Positions 23,185-35,660 of a stretch of 64,000 nucleotides of DNA are shown one piece after another. The translations under genes and the position numbers were made by a program. How positions within the stretch are numbered: the first letter of the stretch is position 1; every line of letters begins with the position of its first letter. A model generated the notes under the pieces. The model saw nothing but the letters and a program-made list of their open reading frames with translations, searched no databases and was not told the DNA's origin. The stretch is from Molossus alvarezi. Lineage: Eukaryota; Chordata; Mammalia; Chiroptera; Molossidae. The stretch is from assembly GCA_037176705.1 (NCBI GenBank), contig CM073886.1, positions 6,572,001-6,636,000 of the forward strand, read 5' to 3'.

Positions 23185-23560
23185 ATGCATTTCATTCATA
23201 CATTCAACAGATCTCTTAGGACCAGCGACTGTCCCCTACGGGCCTAAAACACGGGCCCTGTTCTCATGCAGCCGATGTCTGGAGGGAACCGTGTAAGTAT
23301 AGTAACTACCGTGATTGGAGATGGCCTCTGTGCCTGAGGAGAAAGCAGGTAGTGGGATAGGAGCGGGCTGGGGCAGGATGGCTGGGCTGTCAGATACTCA
23401 TCCCACATGCTCCAGAAAGGCCTTGAGAAGGTGCTAGCTGGAAGTGGATGACAAGGGGCCAGAATAAAGATTCCTGACAGAGGGGACACCGAGGGCCAGA
23501 GCGAGCTTGGCCTGCAGGACGTCCGACAGTGTAGCCAGAGGAACGGGGCAGAGCGGGAAC
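23185..23560 (+). repeat. Ancient interspersed repeat fragment
   Basis: 'cattcatacattcaacagat', then 'acgggccctgttctcatgca', follow the 'attcaacaaatatttattgagc .. ccctgccctcatggagct' consensus. The right boundary is unclear. Confidence 0.45.
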
Positions 23561-23644
23561 CTGAGGGCAGAGGGAGGCAGGGGCCGGATCTCCTGGGCAT
23601 TTGTAGACCCTGGTAAGACGTTTGACTCCTAGCTTCGATGAGAA

Positions 23645-23995
23645 CCCACTGGACACTGCGTTAGTCTCCTGTTGCTGCTGCCACACACGGCCTCGAACTG
23701 GCTTAAACAACAGGTTTGTTCTCGTAGTCCTGGAGACCGGGGTCCGAATCAGTGTCGGGCTGGCGTCAGGGTGTCCGCCCAGCTGGCACCTGAGGCCCCG
23801 GGGGAATCTGCCTCCTTGGCTGGTCCAGCTTTCCCAGGAGCTACATTCTTTGGCTCACAGTCTGCCCACCCAACGTCTTCAAAACCACTCACTTCTGCTC
23901 GTGTAGCTGCATCTTTTCTATCTGTGACCTCCTGCTCCCCTGTGACGGCACTGGGCCCACCCAGGTGATCCAGGAAACTCCCTAGTCAGTATCTT
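23645..23995 (+). repeat. Old LINE-type 3' repeat
   Basis: 'gttagtctcctgttgctgct', 'ggcttaaacaacaggtttgt' and 'gtcctggagaccggggtccg' match the same repeat class as 22410-22960. Confidence 0.6.
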
Positions 23996-24002
23996 TCCCC
24001 CC

Positions 24003-24166
24003 TTTATTGGTTTGAGAGAGAGAGAGAGAAACATCGATGAGAGATAAGATCAATTGGCCGCCTCCTGCATGCCCACAACCTGCGCATGTGTCCTGACCGG
24101 GAATCGAACCGGCGACCTCTTGGAGCAGGGTCAACGCTCAACCACTGAGCCACACCGGCCGGACTG
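24003..24166 (-). mobile_element. Ves-type SINE, short copy
   Basis: Reverse copy with GA tract, 'gatcaattggccgcctcctg' core and head complement 'accactgagccacaccggcc'. The tail segment is short. Confidence 0.85.
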
Positions 24167-24879
24167 GCTCATTTTCCTAACACACTTGCAAAGTCCCCTT
24201 TGCCACGTCAGGTACCATGTCCACGGGTTTCAGCGATCAGGACGCGGACGTCCTGGAGACCCTTCCCCCTGTCCCTGCAGAGACGAGAAGCGGTAACGGC
24301 TGATGTGCTCGGATTAACCTCAGAGCTCGGGGCTTGTCAGAGTTCGGGGAAGAGCAGGAAGGTCAGCGGAGGCCGTGGCAACAGTGCAGGGAAACTGAGT
24401 GCAGCTGACCTGACCCCTGTCTTCGTGGAGATGAGAGGAAAGACGCAGAGAAGGAAGGTGCCTGATTTGAAAAACTCCAGCCAAACTGGCACCCCCTCGG
24501 TACCGGCCTGCAAGTCGGCGGAGCAGGACAGGAGAGGAGAGGGGCTCCGCGGGTCGGGGACGCCGGCGCAGGCAGCGAGCCCTGGCCCTGGGGCGGGGGA
24601 GCCACCTTGCTTGGGGAAAGCGTCCTTGCGGATGTAATTACGTTGAGGATCGTGAGGTGACGCGATGGCCCCGGGTGACCAGCATGGGTCTTCATTAGAA
24701 AGGCAGAGGGAGGGGACAGACAGAGGAGGGGGTGACGATGGAGCCCGGAGGCAGGGCCCAGCCAAGCTGCCAGGGGCTGGACAGCTACGGGGGGATTGTG
24801 CCCTCGAGCCTCCAGAGGGTCCTGGCGCTGCCGGCACCTTGATTGTGGACCTTTGGCCTTCCAAGCTGGGGGTGCGTTT

Positions 24880-25310
24880 CTGTCGTGCAACCGGCCGGTT
24901 TGTGGTCGTGTGACAGCAACCCCGAGGAACACACACCTGGTGTGGACTGGACCGCGGTCCGGAACCCGACCCGCCGTGGGTGAGTAGACCGAAGTCATTC
25001 TGGACCGAGAGCCTCCACTGTGGGGGTGCCGGCCGGCGGAGCGGCCAGGGATGGTCTCTCTCCCAGTCACTCCAGGAAGCAGGAGGGACTAAGACGGTTC
25101 CTCTGACAGCCCGGGGTTCTGGGGCCTTCAGGCCCCTCGCCTTGGTGTTGGCCCCGCCAGCCGGATTCGGAGCAGGGACCCCCTCTGCCGGTGCACCCTC
25201 CTGGGCGCGGCCCGGCCCGGATGGGCAGCCTCCCTTCCCGCAGCGCCCGGCTCCGCGCCTGCAGGGCTCCCGCCGCAGAGAGGACGGAGCTCACCGCCTG
25301 CTCATCTGCG
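24880..25310. other. CpG-rich patch without a gene
   Basis: CpG-dense sequence, for example 'gaccgcggtccggaacccga' and 'gccggccggcggagcggcca'. There is no exon, splice pattern or recognisable protein. The 235-codon reverse frame (24363-25070) overlapping it is low-complexity and has no recognisable domain. Confidence 0.5.
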
Positions 25311-27572
25311 TCTCACGAAGTTATTGTCCAGTGTTAAGCGATTGATTGATAGCAGTTGTCGGGCATCATCTCAGCCACCGTTTGGGTGCAGACGTTCTCT
25401 TAGAGACCACGAGAATCTCACAGCTTCACGCTTCAGGGTTTGGAATAAAAGGCAAATTGTATTTTGAAACAACATCTTCAAATATTATAAAACTTTATAG
25501 CCAAAAAAGGGAAATAGGTGTCGTGTTTTTATGAGCCCAGGAAGGACAGCTTGACCGAAGCGGCCCGAGGGCTGCGCGGACAACAGGAACCTCCAGCGGT
25601 GGACACAGCTGCGAGGTGGAGGCGGATTGGAACTTCCCGGCCATGTGGCATGTTTGTTTCTTGAAAAGGGACATAGGTTTAAAAGAAAAAAAGGTGCATG
25701 ACACCAGGGTCGGGCTGGTTCCCCTGCTAGGTCTGTGTGTTTGGAACGTGACCGCAGCCATCCAGGGAGGGCTGTTTGTGGCCGCAAAGGCCAGCAGAAT
25801 GCACCAGCTTCTGGGGACGGGTTTTGTCCTCCGTGCCCCGCAACTGAGGGGCTGAGTGGGAGGCCCTCGGGGGAGGAAAGTCTCACTTCAAGTTCAGTGC
25901 CAGTCAGCAGGGCCTTATGTTTAAGTGGGACTGTCCTTGGGTACCAGAGATGCGTCTGGCACTGCTGAGGGCAATGGGGAACTTAGACACCTAATTACTT
26001 AAATCACGACCCCAGGCATCATGACTAAGCCCCCCTGGCCGCCATGAGCATGAGAACCGAGCATCGACACCCTGGAACATGGCCCCATTTCATGGGTCCA
26101 GCTGCAGAATGAAGGGTTACTCGAGGACAGCAGGGGCCTGTTTCTTCCAGAACAACTTCTGCGAAGGGGGTGGAATAAGGAACAGGGACTAATGGCTAAC
26201 CAGCTATGGAGTAACTCTCAGCGAGTTGCTCAGAGAAGTCCACATGACCAGGCGGTGCCTGAGGGTCCAGGTTCAGGATGGAGCCCCACCAGGGGTGTCT
26301 CTGACCGTGCACAGGCCCCGCCCTCAGACACCCTGCTCCCGCGTGCCCTCCTCTTCCCTTCGGGTAAACGCGAGGCGTATCTTCTGCCCCGCTCCCTTCT
26401 GGAACCCAACACCTGCTTGGGTAGTAAATGGGTACGTTGGACCCTTTTAAGTTTACAAATGGCAAAGCCCACCTCAAACTGGAGTAATTAACAGAGAAAA
26501 AATAATTTATTTGTTTCAGTAACTAAAAGGGTCTTGGGTGGTCTGGCTTCAGGTACGAGAGGATGCAGAGACTCCTGCAGTATCAGAACGCTGCCCCTCC
26601 CACCTCCCTCTACTGTTCTCCTTGGCTTCCTTTTCTTGATGCCCCAGAAGCTCCAGCCGCTATCCCCAGAGCTCAGTAATACCAGTGAAGGGAGAATTTA
26701 TTTTCTCCAATATTTCCAATAAAAGTTATGGAACTAAGTTTTACTGGTTTGGCCTAAATCTCCATCTCTAACTTAATTATCTTGGCCATGGAGCCAGACA
26801 TCAGAGTCACCAAACCTGGGTCACATGTCGCCCCTGGCTATTGAGGAGGTAAGAGACAGTCCCCTTGAGTTACAGGGCTGGATGGTTTCCCAGGGGGAAG
26901 TGGAATTTCACCAAGAAGAAAGAGAAATGGGTTCGGGAAGCCATTGGCAGCAGGTGTCTTCCAAAAGCTCAGCCTGCAGAGTCACCATCGGGATGCGAAG
27001 GTTATGAGGACGGATCCATCTGGACCCTAACGCGTTTCCCTATTCACTCTGAAGGGAAGGCTCTCAAGACCTCTGGCGCCAGTGAGAAAGGCAGTGACCT
27101 TCTCTGCTAGCACATGGAGTGGACATTTTCCTTCTGGAAAGAGCACGCCCATGTCCCTCGCGATCCTACCCCTCCCTCGCCCTCAGTCACTGGGTCCGGG
27201 GGGAGCGGTCCCACCCGAGGTGGCAAGCATGACCTTGCACCTACATGCCGTGTGATTCTGACATGACTCTGTAATCTGATTCTTACCAGAGCCATCAGTC
27301 CTGGGCATTAAAAAACAGCAGTAACAGCCATTGGGAAAGAAAAACTCTCTCTCCTCAGCTGGGGTTGGGTTGCAGCCAGGATGATAGAAGCCACCCTGCC
27401 ACCACACGGAGAGAGCTGGCCTGAAAATACAGAGGACACCAGAGCAGAGAGGTGGGGTGTGACTCCTGAACCCAGACACACCCCACTGGAGCCAGTCATC
27501 ACCACCCTTGCTTTCTCTTGAATTAAACCAACATCAAGTGGATTTTCTGTCACTTGCAAGTAAAAACAACCT

Positions 27573-27680
27573 GCTACGGCCTGGATTCAAATCCCAGCTC
27601 TGCCGTTTGCACAAACCACGTCACTCTGGGGGACTGGTGAGCCCTCTGCTCTCCAGTCGCCTTCTCTGTGCAGCGGAGAG
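27573..27680 (+). repeat. MIR fragment
   Basis: 'ggcctggattcaaatcccag', then 'ctctgccgtttgcacaaacc', is the forward MIR segment after the A box. Confidence 0.6.
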
Positions 27681-30084
27681 ACCCCCTTTCCGGGTTTCCA
27701 GACAGTAACTGACTGAGCCTGACTGAGCACAGTTCTGGGAACACCGAGTGTACATCACACATGTAATTTTTATTGGCATTGGGAGAGCAGGAAAAGTCTA
27801 AGTTGGTGAGATAAAAACCAAACTTGAATGTCTGTTGGAGCCAAGAAAATATTTGATGTCGGTGAGCTGACTGGTCACAGGTAACGGAGCGGTGGGATAA
27901 CCGGAGAGCTGTGCCTAATTCAGAAACATTGAAAGTTTAAAATTTAAAACCTCTCTGTGTTTGGGCGGGGGGCAAGCCCTAAAAAGCAATTGAAACCAGG
28001 ATGCTTCGTGTTTCGATGATGAGACAGACCACAGCTGGGAGGCGGGAGGTGCAGCCAGTTCTAGGTGCTCCCGTGAATTAGGTTCTAGGGACAGTAAGCT
28101 CCGTCCTGCCGCCACCGTGACACTCTGCCCCCTCCAAAGCAAGAGAAGCAAAGGGCCTTTGAGTCCAGGCTCTCCATCATTTTAAAACTGCATGTGACCA
28201 CTCTTATTTTTACCTTCCCCTCCCCGAGTCTGTGTCTCAAGCAGCTTTTCTGGGGAGTGTTTGCGCCCACACTGGCAGATCGAGTCCCTGGCCGCGCGCC
28301 GGCTGCAGAGGGGCTGTTGCCATGCCCGCCCGCCCCAGCAGCCTGCAAGGCAGCCTCCAGAGGGGCTCACGTGAGAGCTGTGTGAACTAGGGGGAGAGTG
28401 GAACTCAAGTTCTGAGGGTGACCCAGGCAAGGGTGAGGCAGCCGCCACGCTCGCTCGCTCGCGGAAGGAGCCGTTCTCGGGTCTGGCGGGAGCATCTGGA
28501 AAGTGCAGGACGTGGGGCAGGCGTTGGGGCTGCCAGCGTCGTGACCCATAGTGACAGCCCTCCATGGACCGCTCACCATGCACTGTGCTTTCGTCACACC
28601 CACCTGCAGAGACGACCGGGGGTGGCCAACTTGGCAGTCGGTGACAGAGCCGGCTCGGGGACTCGCTGGTTGCAAACCCAGCACGGTCGCCTCATCGCCA
28701 CGTGTGAGGCTGGCCGGAGAGAGCGCATCGATGAGCCGGCACGATGTTCTGTGCTGCTGGACAACTGCATTGATTTTGCTAATCATTAAAGAATCACTCG
28801 ATCCTGATGTCAGTCTTCTTTTCAATTAAGACTAGTTTGGGGATCTTAGATATGTCCCCAAATTGCTTGACACCTGTCCCATCAAGAGGCAGAAACTAAG
28901 TCACTTCCACTTGTGTATGGACCAGCTTCTAACACAGATCGTGACAGAGTAATGCCCTGTGATTCCCAGGCTGGGCTAGAAAAGCCCCCAGGGCTCCCTC
29001 CTGGCTCCAAGTCCTGAGACAGGGTCACTCTGGGACCCAGCTGCCCGGCTGTGAGGAAGCCGGGGGCACCCAGGCCACGTCCACGGCCCACAACCAGCAT
29101 CGACCACCAGTGGCGTGTGACGAGGACGCCGTGAGATGGCTCCCAGCCCAGCCCCCAGCCACCTGCAGCCAGGACGCACCCTGGACAAGAACGCAACTCA
29201 TCCCAGTCAGCTCCAGAGCCTCAGGAGACAATAACAAATGATTGTCATCAGGAAGTTGGTGTGAATTAGGTCCTGTGAAAACATGATCAATACCTGGGCC
29301 CTGGCAAAAAAAATTAAAAAAGAAATACCAGCTGCTTAACTTGTCTGATTGGACTGCACACTGAATACACTGTACTCCACGAAGTGTCATCTCGGCACCT
29401 CCACCCCGGCCTCTCTGGCAGCGTTGTCAGACCCCAGCTCCCGCCTCCTGGAAGCTGCGTGGGCGCCGCGGGGAGCGCCAGGGCTCTACCTTCTTCACTG
29501 CGGCCGTGGCCCGCCGCCCTGCCCTGGTGCGCAGGCTGGGAGCGGAGCTCAGGGTGCTCAGCATCTGTTCTCTGAGCCCCTGCCCTGTGCCGGCCCTGGA
29601 GCTGCTGTGGGGCAGAGGGCAGACGAGGTTCTTGCACCCAGACCCCCAGACCCCAGGTGGCAGCCAGGCGGTAAGAGAACCAACAAGCACGCAAGTCAGG
29701 CAGTGGCAGTGTTGCTGACTGTGGTCACTGCTGCGAGGAAAACAGGGATGAGCCAGGGAGTAATTAAGGGGCTGCCTTCAGTCCCCTCTGCGGCAGCGAG
29801 TAGCTTTAAGGAACATGAGGTGCCGCCCACGCCATGTGATCCTGGAGAGAGCATTGGGCAGCAACACTGCGAGGAAAGCCAGGGCTACCACAGGAAAGAC
29901 TTGGCATGTTCAAGAAACAACAAAAAAGGAGACAGCCTTGAAGTGAGCAAGAACACGGGGTGTGAAGGGAGGCGGGGGGCGGGGCCGGACCACACTGGCA
30001 TGGTCGGCCACAGTGAAGAATGCAGGTCTGTTTGAACAAAAATGGAAAATTTGAAAGTTTTTAAAAAATAAAGCATAGTGACAT

Positions 30085-31399
30085 GATCTGGTCAGCTTTT
30101 AGAAAGTAGCATTTCTGGTTTTGAGTCTTTGATTCATTTTGAGTTTATTCTTGTGTGTAGTGTAAGGTGGTCTAGTTTCATTGTTTTGCATGTATATGTC
30201 CAATTTTCCCAGCACCATTTATTGAAGAGACTATCTTTAGTCCATAGTATGTTTTAGCCTCCTTTGTCAAATATTAATTGACTATAAAGGCATGGCTTAT
30301 TTCTGGGCTCTCTCTTCTGTTCCACTGATCTGCATGTCTGTTTTTATGCCAGTACCATGCTGTTTTCATTACTCTGGCCTTGTAGTATAGTTTGATATCA
30401 GGTAGCATGATTCCTCCAACTTTGTTCTTCTTTCTCAAGATTGCTGTTGACCATAAAAATCCTAGAAGAATATATAGGCAGCAAAATCGTGGACATTTCT
30501 TGTAGCGATATTTTCTTTATATATATCTCCTCAGGCAAGGGAAACAAAAGACAATCTAAACAAATGAGACTACATCAAACTAAAGAGCTTTTGCACAGCA
30601 AGGGAAACCATCAACACAATGAAAAGACAACCCCCTGAATGGGAGAACATATTTACCAATGATACATCTGATAAGGGGTTAATATCCAAAATTTACAAAG
30701 AACCTATAAAACTCAACACCATAAACACACAATCTAATTTAAAAATGGGCAAATGACTTGAGTAGACACTTCTCCAAAGAGGACATGCAGATGACCAAAA
30801 GACATATGAAGAGATGCTCAACGTGACTAATCATCAGAGAGATGCAAATTACAACCACAATAAGGTATCACCTCACACCTGCCAGAATGTCTATCATCAA
30901 TAAATCCTCAAACAACAAGTGCTGGCGAGGGTGTGGAGAAAGGGGGCCCTCGTGCACTGCTGGTGCGAATGCAGACTGTGCAGCCCCTGTGGAAAACAGT
31001 ATGGAGTGTCCTCAAAAAATTAAAAATGGAACTGCCTTATGACCCAGCGATGCCACTTCGGGGAATATATTTGAAGAAGCCCAGAACACTTCTTCATTGC
31101 AGCATCATTTACAACAGCCAAGATCTGGAAACAGCCCAGTGCCCATCGGTAGATGAGTGGATAAAAAGGCTGTGGTACATTTACTCAATGGAATACTATG
31201 CAATTATAAAAAAAGGAAAATTTACCCTTTGCAACAGTATGGATGAATCCAGAGAACATTATGCTAAGTGAAATGAGCCAGTCAGCGAAAGACAAGTACC
31301 ATATGGTTTCAGTGATATGTGGAATTTAATGAACCAAATGAACAACCAAGCAAAATACAGATAGACTTGTGGCTAAAGAGCAGTCAGACAGCTTTTGAG

Positions 31400-31436
<37 letters not shown>

Positions 31437-31565
31437 CGGGGTGTGGAGAGAGTGAGCAAAGAAAAACAGGGAGAGAACTCATGGGCATGGACAACAGAGA
31501 GGTGACGAGGCGGTGCAAGAGGGCAGAGAGGGGATAAATGGTGAAGGAAAAATAAAATGTATTTT
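30085..31565 (+). mobile_element. LINE-1 with 5' inversion (twin-primed type)
   Basis: 30085-30450 is L1 ORF2 sequence in reverse orientation: its complement contains 'aagaacaaagttggaggaat' and ends 'actcaaaatgaatcaaagac'. From 30451 the sequence switches to forward L1 ('ccataaaaatcctagaagaa') and runs through the CWRGCGE and CPSVDEWIK regions into a 3'UTR and A-rich end near 31565. The two pieces are adjacent in L1 order, as seen by comparison with 42262-42620 of the L1 further right. Frames are broken. Confidence 0.88.
31402..31434. repeat. (GT)n microsatellite
   Basis: Uninterrupted GT run inside the 3'UTR of the inverted L1. Confidence 0.95.
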
Positions 31566-32691
31566 TTAAATTTCTGGCTGTTCCATGGACAAAACCAAGG
31601 GGAGACGTTGGACCGGGTAACTGCAGTGTGGGCCGAGGAATGTGTAGCTGAACGAGGTAGCCCTGGGCTGAACTGGACCTCAGGCAGCTGGGGTCCAGGT
31701 CTGAGCCACCAGCCCGTGGCCTGACCAGAGCACAGGGGTCAAATGACAGTTCAGTCTAGCAACAGGAGGGGACGGGAAAGTACGCAGAGGAGCCCAGCTG
31801 CAGAGTTTCTGCATTCGGGAAGGGAGAGGGCCACCTCAAAGGTTTCCATTCATTCAAAAAGAAAGAAGGAAATTAAATGACGCATCCAACGCAGAAGTTG
31901 GGAGGGGGTGGAAGTCCGAAGTTCAGCTCTGTGCTAGCCAACAGGCAAACTCGGCGGAACGGACTCTTCTGGACAATAATGGCTAAAGTGCCTTCAAGGT
32001 GTAGCTGACCCTAAATGCAGGAGCACAGTGGTGTGGATGGACAGCCAGCCCCGCTGCTTACTGTGGGACTGGCCAGCGCCCAGAGTTTCCACCGTGAAAC
32101 CGAGCACAGTGCAGAACGCATATGAAGAAACAGGACCTTCATCAAGGGAGTTTAAAGAAAACGTAGACGAATGGAATTAAAGAATGACTATTTAATAATG
32201 TCACTTTTCCCAAAAATGTGGGTTTGATACAATTCAAATGAACATTTCTATACAATTAATTTTATGTTTGTTATAATGTTTGCTTTCCTGTGGTGGAAGG
32301 GAGAGAAATGGACAGTTACTCTAAAATCCAGCAGGAAAGATGAATGGGACAAAGAGCCGAGAACAGCTGGAAAGTGAAGAAGGTGACGGCACACGCTAAG
32401 CACAGTTGTTAAAACGGACTATAAAATTTCAAAGATTAAAAGAGCATAGTACATAAGCGTTGAAACCTAGATCAATAGAGCAGACAGCTATGAAGCAATC
32501 TTTCATGTGCCTGACTTTATTAGATAATAAAAGTGGCAAAGAAATATTCAGGAAAGGATGCTGGGACAATTGATTAACATTTTGGGGGGGATAAATAAAG
32601 CAAAATTAAATCTTCTTCTTACACTATACATCATGTAAATTCCAGAGTTATAAAAGATTATAAAGTAATTTAAAAGTTTATTAAAACTGTC

Positions 32692-32925
32692 CTGGCCAAT
32701 GTGGCTCAGTGGGTTGAAGCATTGTCCCCTGTACCAGAAGGTCACGGGTTGGATGCCTGGTTGTGGGTCCGACCCCTGGTCAAGGCACCTACAGAAGGAA
32801 CCGACTGATGTTCTCTCTCACATCAAGGTTTCTCCCTCCCTCCCGTCTCTCTCTTTCTCCCCCTCTCTCCCTCCCCCTCGCTCTAATATCAATAAGCATA
32901 TCCTTGGGTAAGGTTTTATATCAAT
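32692..32925 (+). mobile_element. Ves-type SINE, divergent subfamily
   Basis: 'cctggccaatgtggctcagt' head, 'aggtcacgggttggatgcct' B-box region and CT-rich middle, ending 'atatccttgggtaagg'. The 'gaccaggaggtc'-type middle differs from most copies here. Confidence 0.85.
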
Positions 32926-33059
32926 ACATATATAAAAGTTAATTAAAATTAATAAACAATCTGACAAAGTTTTGGAGAAGAAGGCAGCTTGATCACTTGG
33001 TCACAGGCACCTACTATCAGCTGGTCCTCCTTTCTCTTTGTTCCCTGTAAAAGTATATA

Positions 33060-33192
33060 CGGGGGGGGGAGGGCAAACGTAGGCTTACAGTTCACTGTCA
33101 CTTTGAGTTAAAGCTATTGTCATAGTCATAACCTGTGTGTCTTTTGTCTTTTTCCATATGAACAACTGTAAGCCTACTTTTACCCACCCCTG
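33060..33192. mobile_element. Mariner-type miniature element (133 bp)
   Basis: The left end (gggcaaacgtaggcttacagtt at 33071-33092, given here as its key block gtaggcttacagtt) is matched in inverse by aactgtaagcctac at 33163-33176, and the outer parts also pair (gggg.ggg.aaa.gt). TA dinucleotides flank both ends (33058-33059 and 33193-33194), the Tc1/mariner target. The interior is too short for a transposase, so it is non-autonomous. Confidence 0.8.
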
Positions 33193-33194
33193 TA

Positions 33195-33305
33195 TTTGTA
33201 TATATGTATGCACATATATATGCGCTCTCTCTCGCTCTACATATATATATGTATGTATATATATTCACACACACACACATACACACACACACATATATAT
33301 ATGGT
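33195..33305. repeat. TA/CA-rich microsatellite cluster
   Basis: Alternating TATATG and CACA runs: 'gtatatatgtatgcacatat', 'ctacatatatatatgtatgt' and 'cacacacacacatacacaca'. Confidence 0.95.
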
Positions 33306-34262
33306 TTATTTTTAACTAGGAGTAAAGGTGTGTTTGTACTGGCAATTATAGAAGGCTGCCACCCATATAATTTGAAGCTTTAGAATGTTTATGCCCAATG
33401 TAATATGGCTGGGACAACATTCGAAAGGGGATCTTCGGTGGCGTGGGGGTGAGGGAAAAGAACTAAACTTTCAGTTAGTCTCACGAAGAAGAGGGAGAGG
33501 CACCGTAAGAAGAAGAGACAGAATTATAGGTAAGGAAGATACATTTAAAATGTAGCAAACATTATGCATGACTTTATACTGATAAATGAGGTAACTGTGA
33601 TGAAATAGATTATATTACAGGAAAACATCTATGGCCAAAATGTTGATTTCAAAAGAGAAATGGAAAGATCTGAGGAAGATACAAAACCATGGGGAAAACT
33701 GGAAAATTAGTTAAAGAAATGGCCGTAGGCTCAGTCGGTTTTGTGGACGAAAACATGCGTTTGGACAAACTGATGGGAGTGGGTGGGACCCGTCTTTCCA
33801 GGTCTCTGCTCTGCTCCGAGCCAGGGGTCCCACTGGAGCCATGCAGGAGATGGGGAGGCAGGCGGCCTCACCGAGGGCAGGTGCCCCTCTGCTCCAGCTG
33901 GCTGCTCGCTGGAACGTGGGCCGACCCCCAATTCAGTGCAGATTTTAAACCAGGTGGGCGCAGCAAACCATCAGCAGACCGGACAGAACCTGTGAGCTGC
34001 CAGTTCGCCTGTTTCCCTGGAGATGTTAGACGTACTACAGGTTTAGGCAGCGGCGCCTCCTTGCCACGGTTTGGGATTATTTTGAAAATGGTTTCTCGGA
34101 AGAAACAGGCAGTCCTCCAAGGTGGGACATTTTGCTGAATAACTTTGGGTCAGCTGAGGCAAGCCAAATGAGTAAGATGAAATTAGATTTCCTTTTCTAC
34201 CTCGATTTGAGCGCCTGAGAGGTTATGGTAAAAAGCCAGGCTGCACTATTTTGAAAAAGACT

Positions 34263-34460
34263 TTATTTACTCAACGAATATTTGTCAGGCACGGTCTGTT
34301 ACGTGGCATTTCGTACGGGGACAGTGCAGCGCACGGAACAGAAGCGCTGCTTCTGGAATTGGTGCCCGAGACCCTAGAGGCTGTGAAAGCAAACAGCAGT
34401 GGAATCTGGTCCTCCGTCAACGTCAACGTTACAAACTTCAATTTTGTAGTAAGGACTCAC
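34263..34460 (+). repeat. Ancient interspersed repeat fragment
   Basis: 'ttatttactcaacgaatatt' and 'gtcaggcacggtctgttacg' match the 'attcaacaaatatttattgagc..ccaggcactgt' consensus. Confidence 0.5.
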
Positions 34461-34559
34461 TTGTAGGCATTAAAACCCAAACCAGAAACAACATGATGCC
34501 TGGGACTTGCGTTAAAATAAGCCGATGGGGAGGCGTCGCTAGTGGGACTAGAGATGGAA

Positions 34560-34960
34560 CCCGGTGGCCTCAGGGGGCCGCGGAGCCGGGTGCGTGTCGG
34601 GCCGGGGCCGCGCTCACTGAGCTTTCCTCCCCACCTTCACATGTTCGAAATTTTTTCACAATAAAACTTTTTTAAGTCCAATTCAGTTGAAATAAAAATT
34701 CAAGCTGACGAGGTCAGCTCTTCTCTTCACAGCTCTCCAGGCCCATTCCGTGTCCGTGTCCGCGCCCCGCCCGCGCCCCGCCCGCGCCCCGCTCTGCCCC
34801 GGGGCCCCCTGGCGGCCCCCAGCCGGCAGCCCTCCAGCCAGTTCATCGGACCTCTTCTCGCGGGCCTGCTGGGGAAGAGCCACCTCCTCCGCCAGGGGCT
34901 GGGACAAGAGTCAGAGCCCTGCCTCCCCAGGTGCGGGTCTCGGTCGGTCCCCACCTCACT
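34560..34960. other. GC/CpG-rich patch with C-rich tandem repeat
   Basis: 'cgcgccccgcc' is repeated almost three times at 34761-34791, giving G-runs of four on the reverse strand, within a CpG-rich neighbourhood. No coding exon is recognised. AATAAA at 34660 and 35239 lie nearby, but with no transcript model. Confidence 0.55.
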
Positions 34961-35409
34961 GAACTCGTCTTCAGCCGGTGTGACCCAGACGGAAGTCATC
35001 AGAGGGAGGCCTGCGGGACCCGGCTGGCCACCTCTCCACGAGCCTGGGAGCCGCTGGGCAGCGCTCGGGCTCTGGCCGTGCAAGTAGTTCATGCTCATTG
35101 CGCCTGCTCGGAGCTGCGGCCAACATTTCAGGCCAACAGGAAAAGCCCTAGACCACATCCTGTTTTGCTGATTTTAGGAAGCTTTCCAAAGTGGCTTCAA
35201 GCCTCTTAGTTGTCTGTTGAGGTGTTTATCTCATCTTTCAATAAAGATACCTTTTGAATTCCTAACTGCCTCTTGGGTCATTTTGTTTTGCACAAGTCTC
35301 ATGAAAAGTGACTAACCACGCCATAGTCGGCCGTTTGTTATTCCGAAGGTGGCAGATTAAAACAAATCTCGTTAAGAGAGCCAGCTTCTTTGGCATCATT
35401 GTTTTATTT

Positions 35410-35660
35410 ATAGCTGCAGCTGACGTTTATTGAGCTCTTCGTACGTGCCAGGCACTGTGTTAAGCACTTATGTGTGTTATCATATATATTTCTCAGTATT
35501 CAATAAGAAGACCCTATTGACCAAAGAGGCAGGTCCTATTACTTGTATTCTTTGTTATTTATGAGAAAAGCACTTTTCTCAAGGTGACACAGCAAGTGAT
35601 GCAATTAGAACTTGAATCTGGGTTTCACTGACTCCAACGCCTTCCTCTCTCCCAACACTT
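35410..35660 (-). repeat. MIR element
   Basis: Reverse MIR: 'tgccaggcactgtgttaagc', 'caaggtgacacagcaagtga' and 'acttgaatctgggtttcact' in order. Confidence 0.75.

Noticed and set aside
24363..25070. Reverse frame of 235 codons
   Set aside because: Proline/arginine-rich low-complexity reading of a CpG-rich patch; no family recognised and no exon signals.
29349..30035. Forward frame of 228 codons
   Set aside because: No recognisable domain, GC-driven openness, and competing open frames on both strands at the same place.
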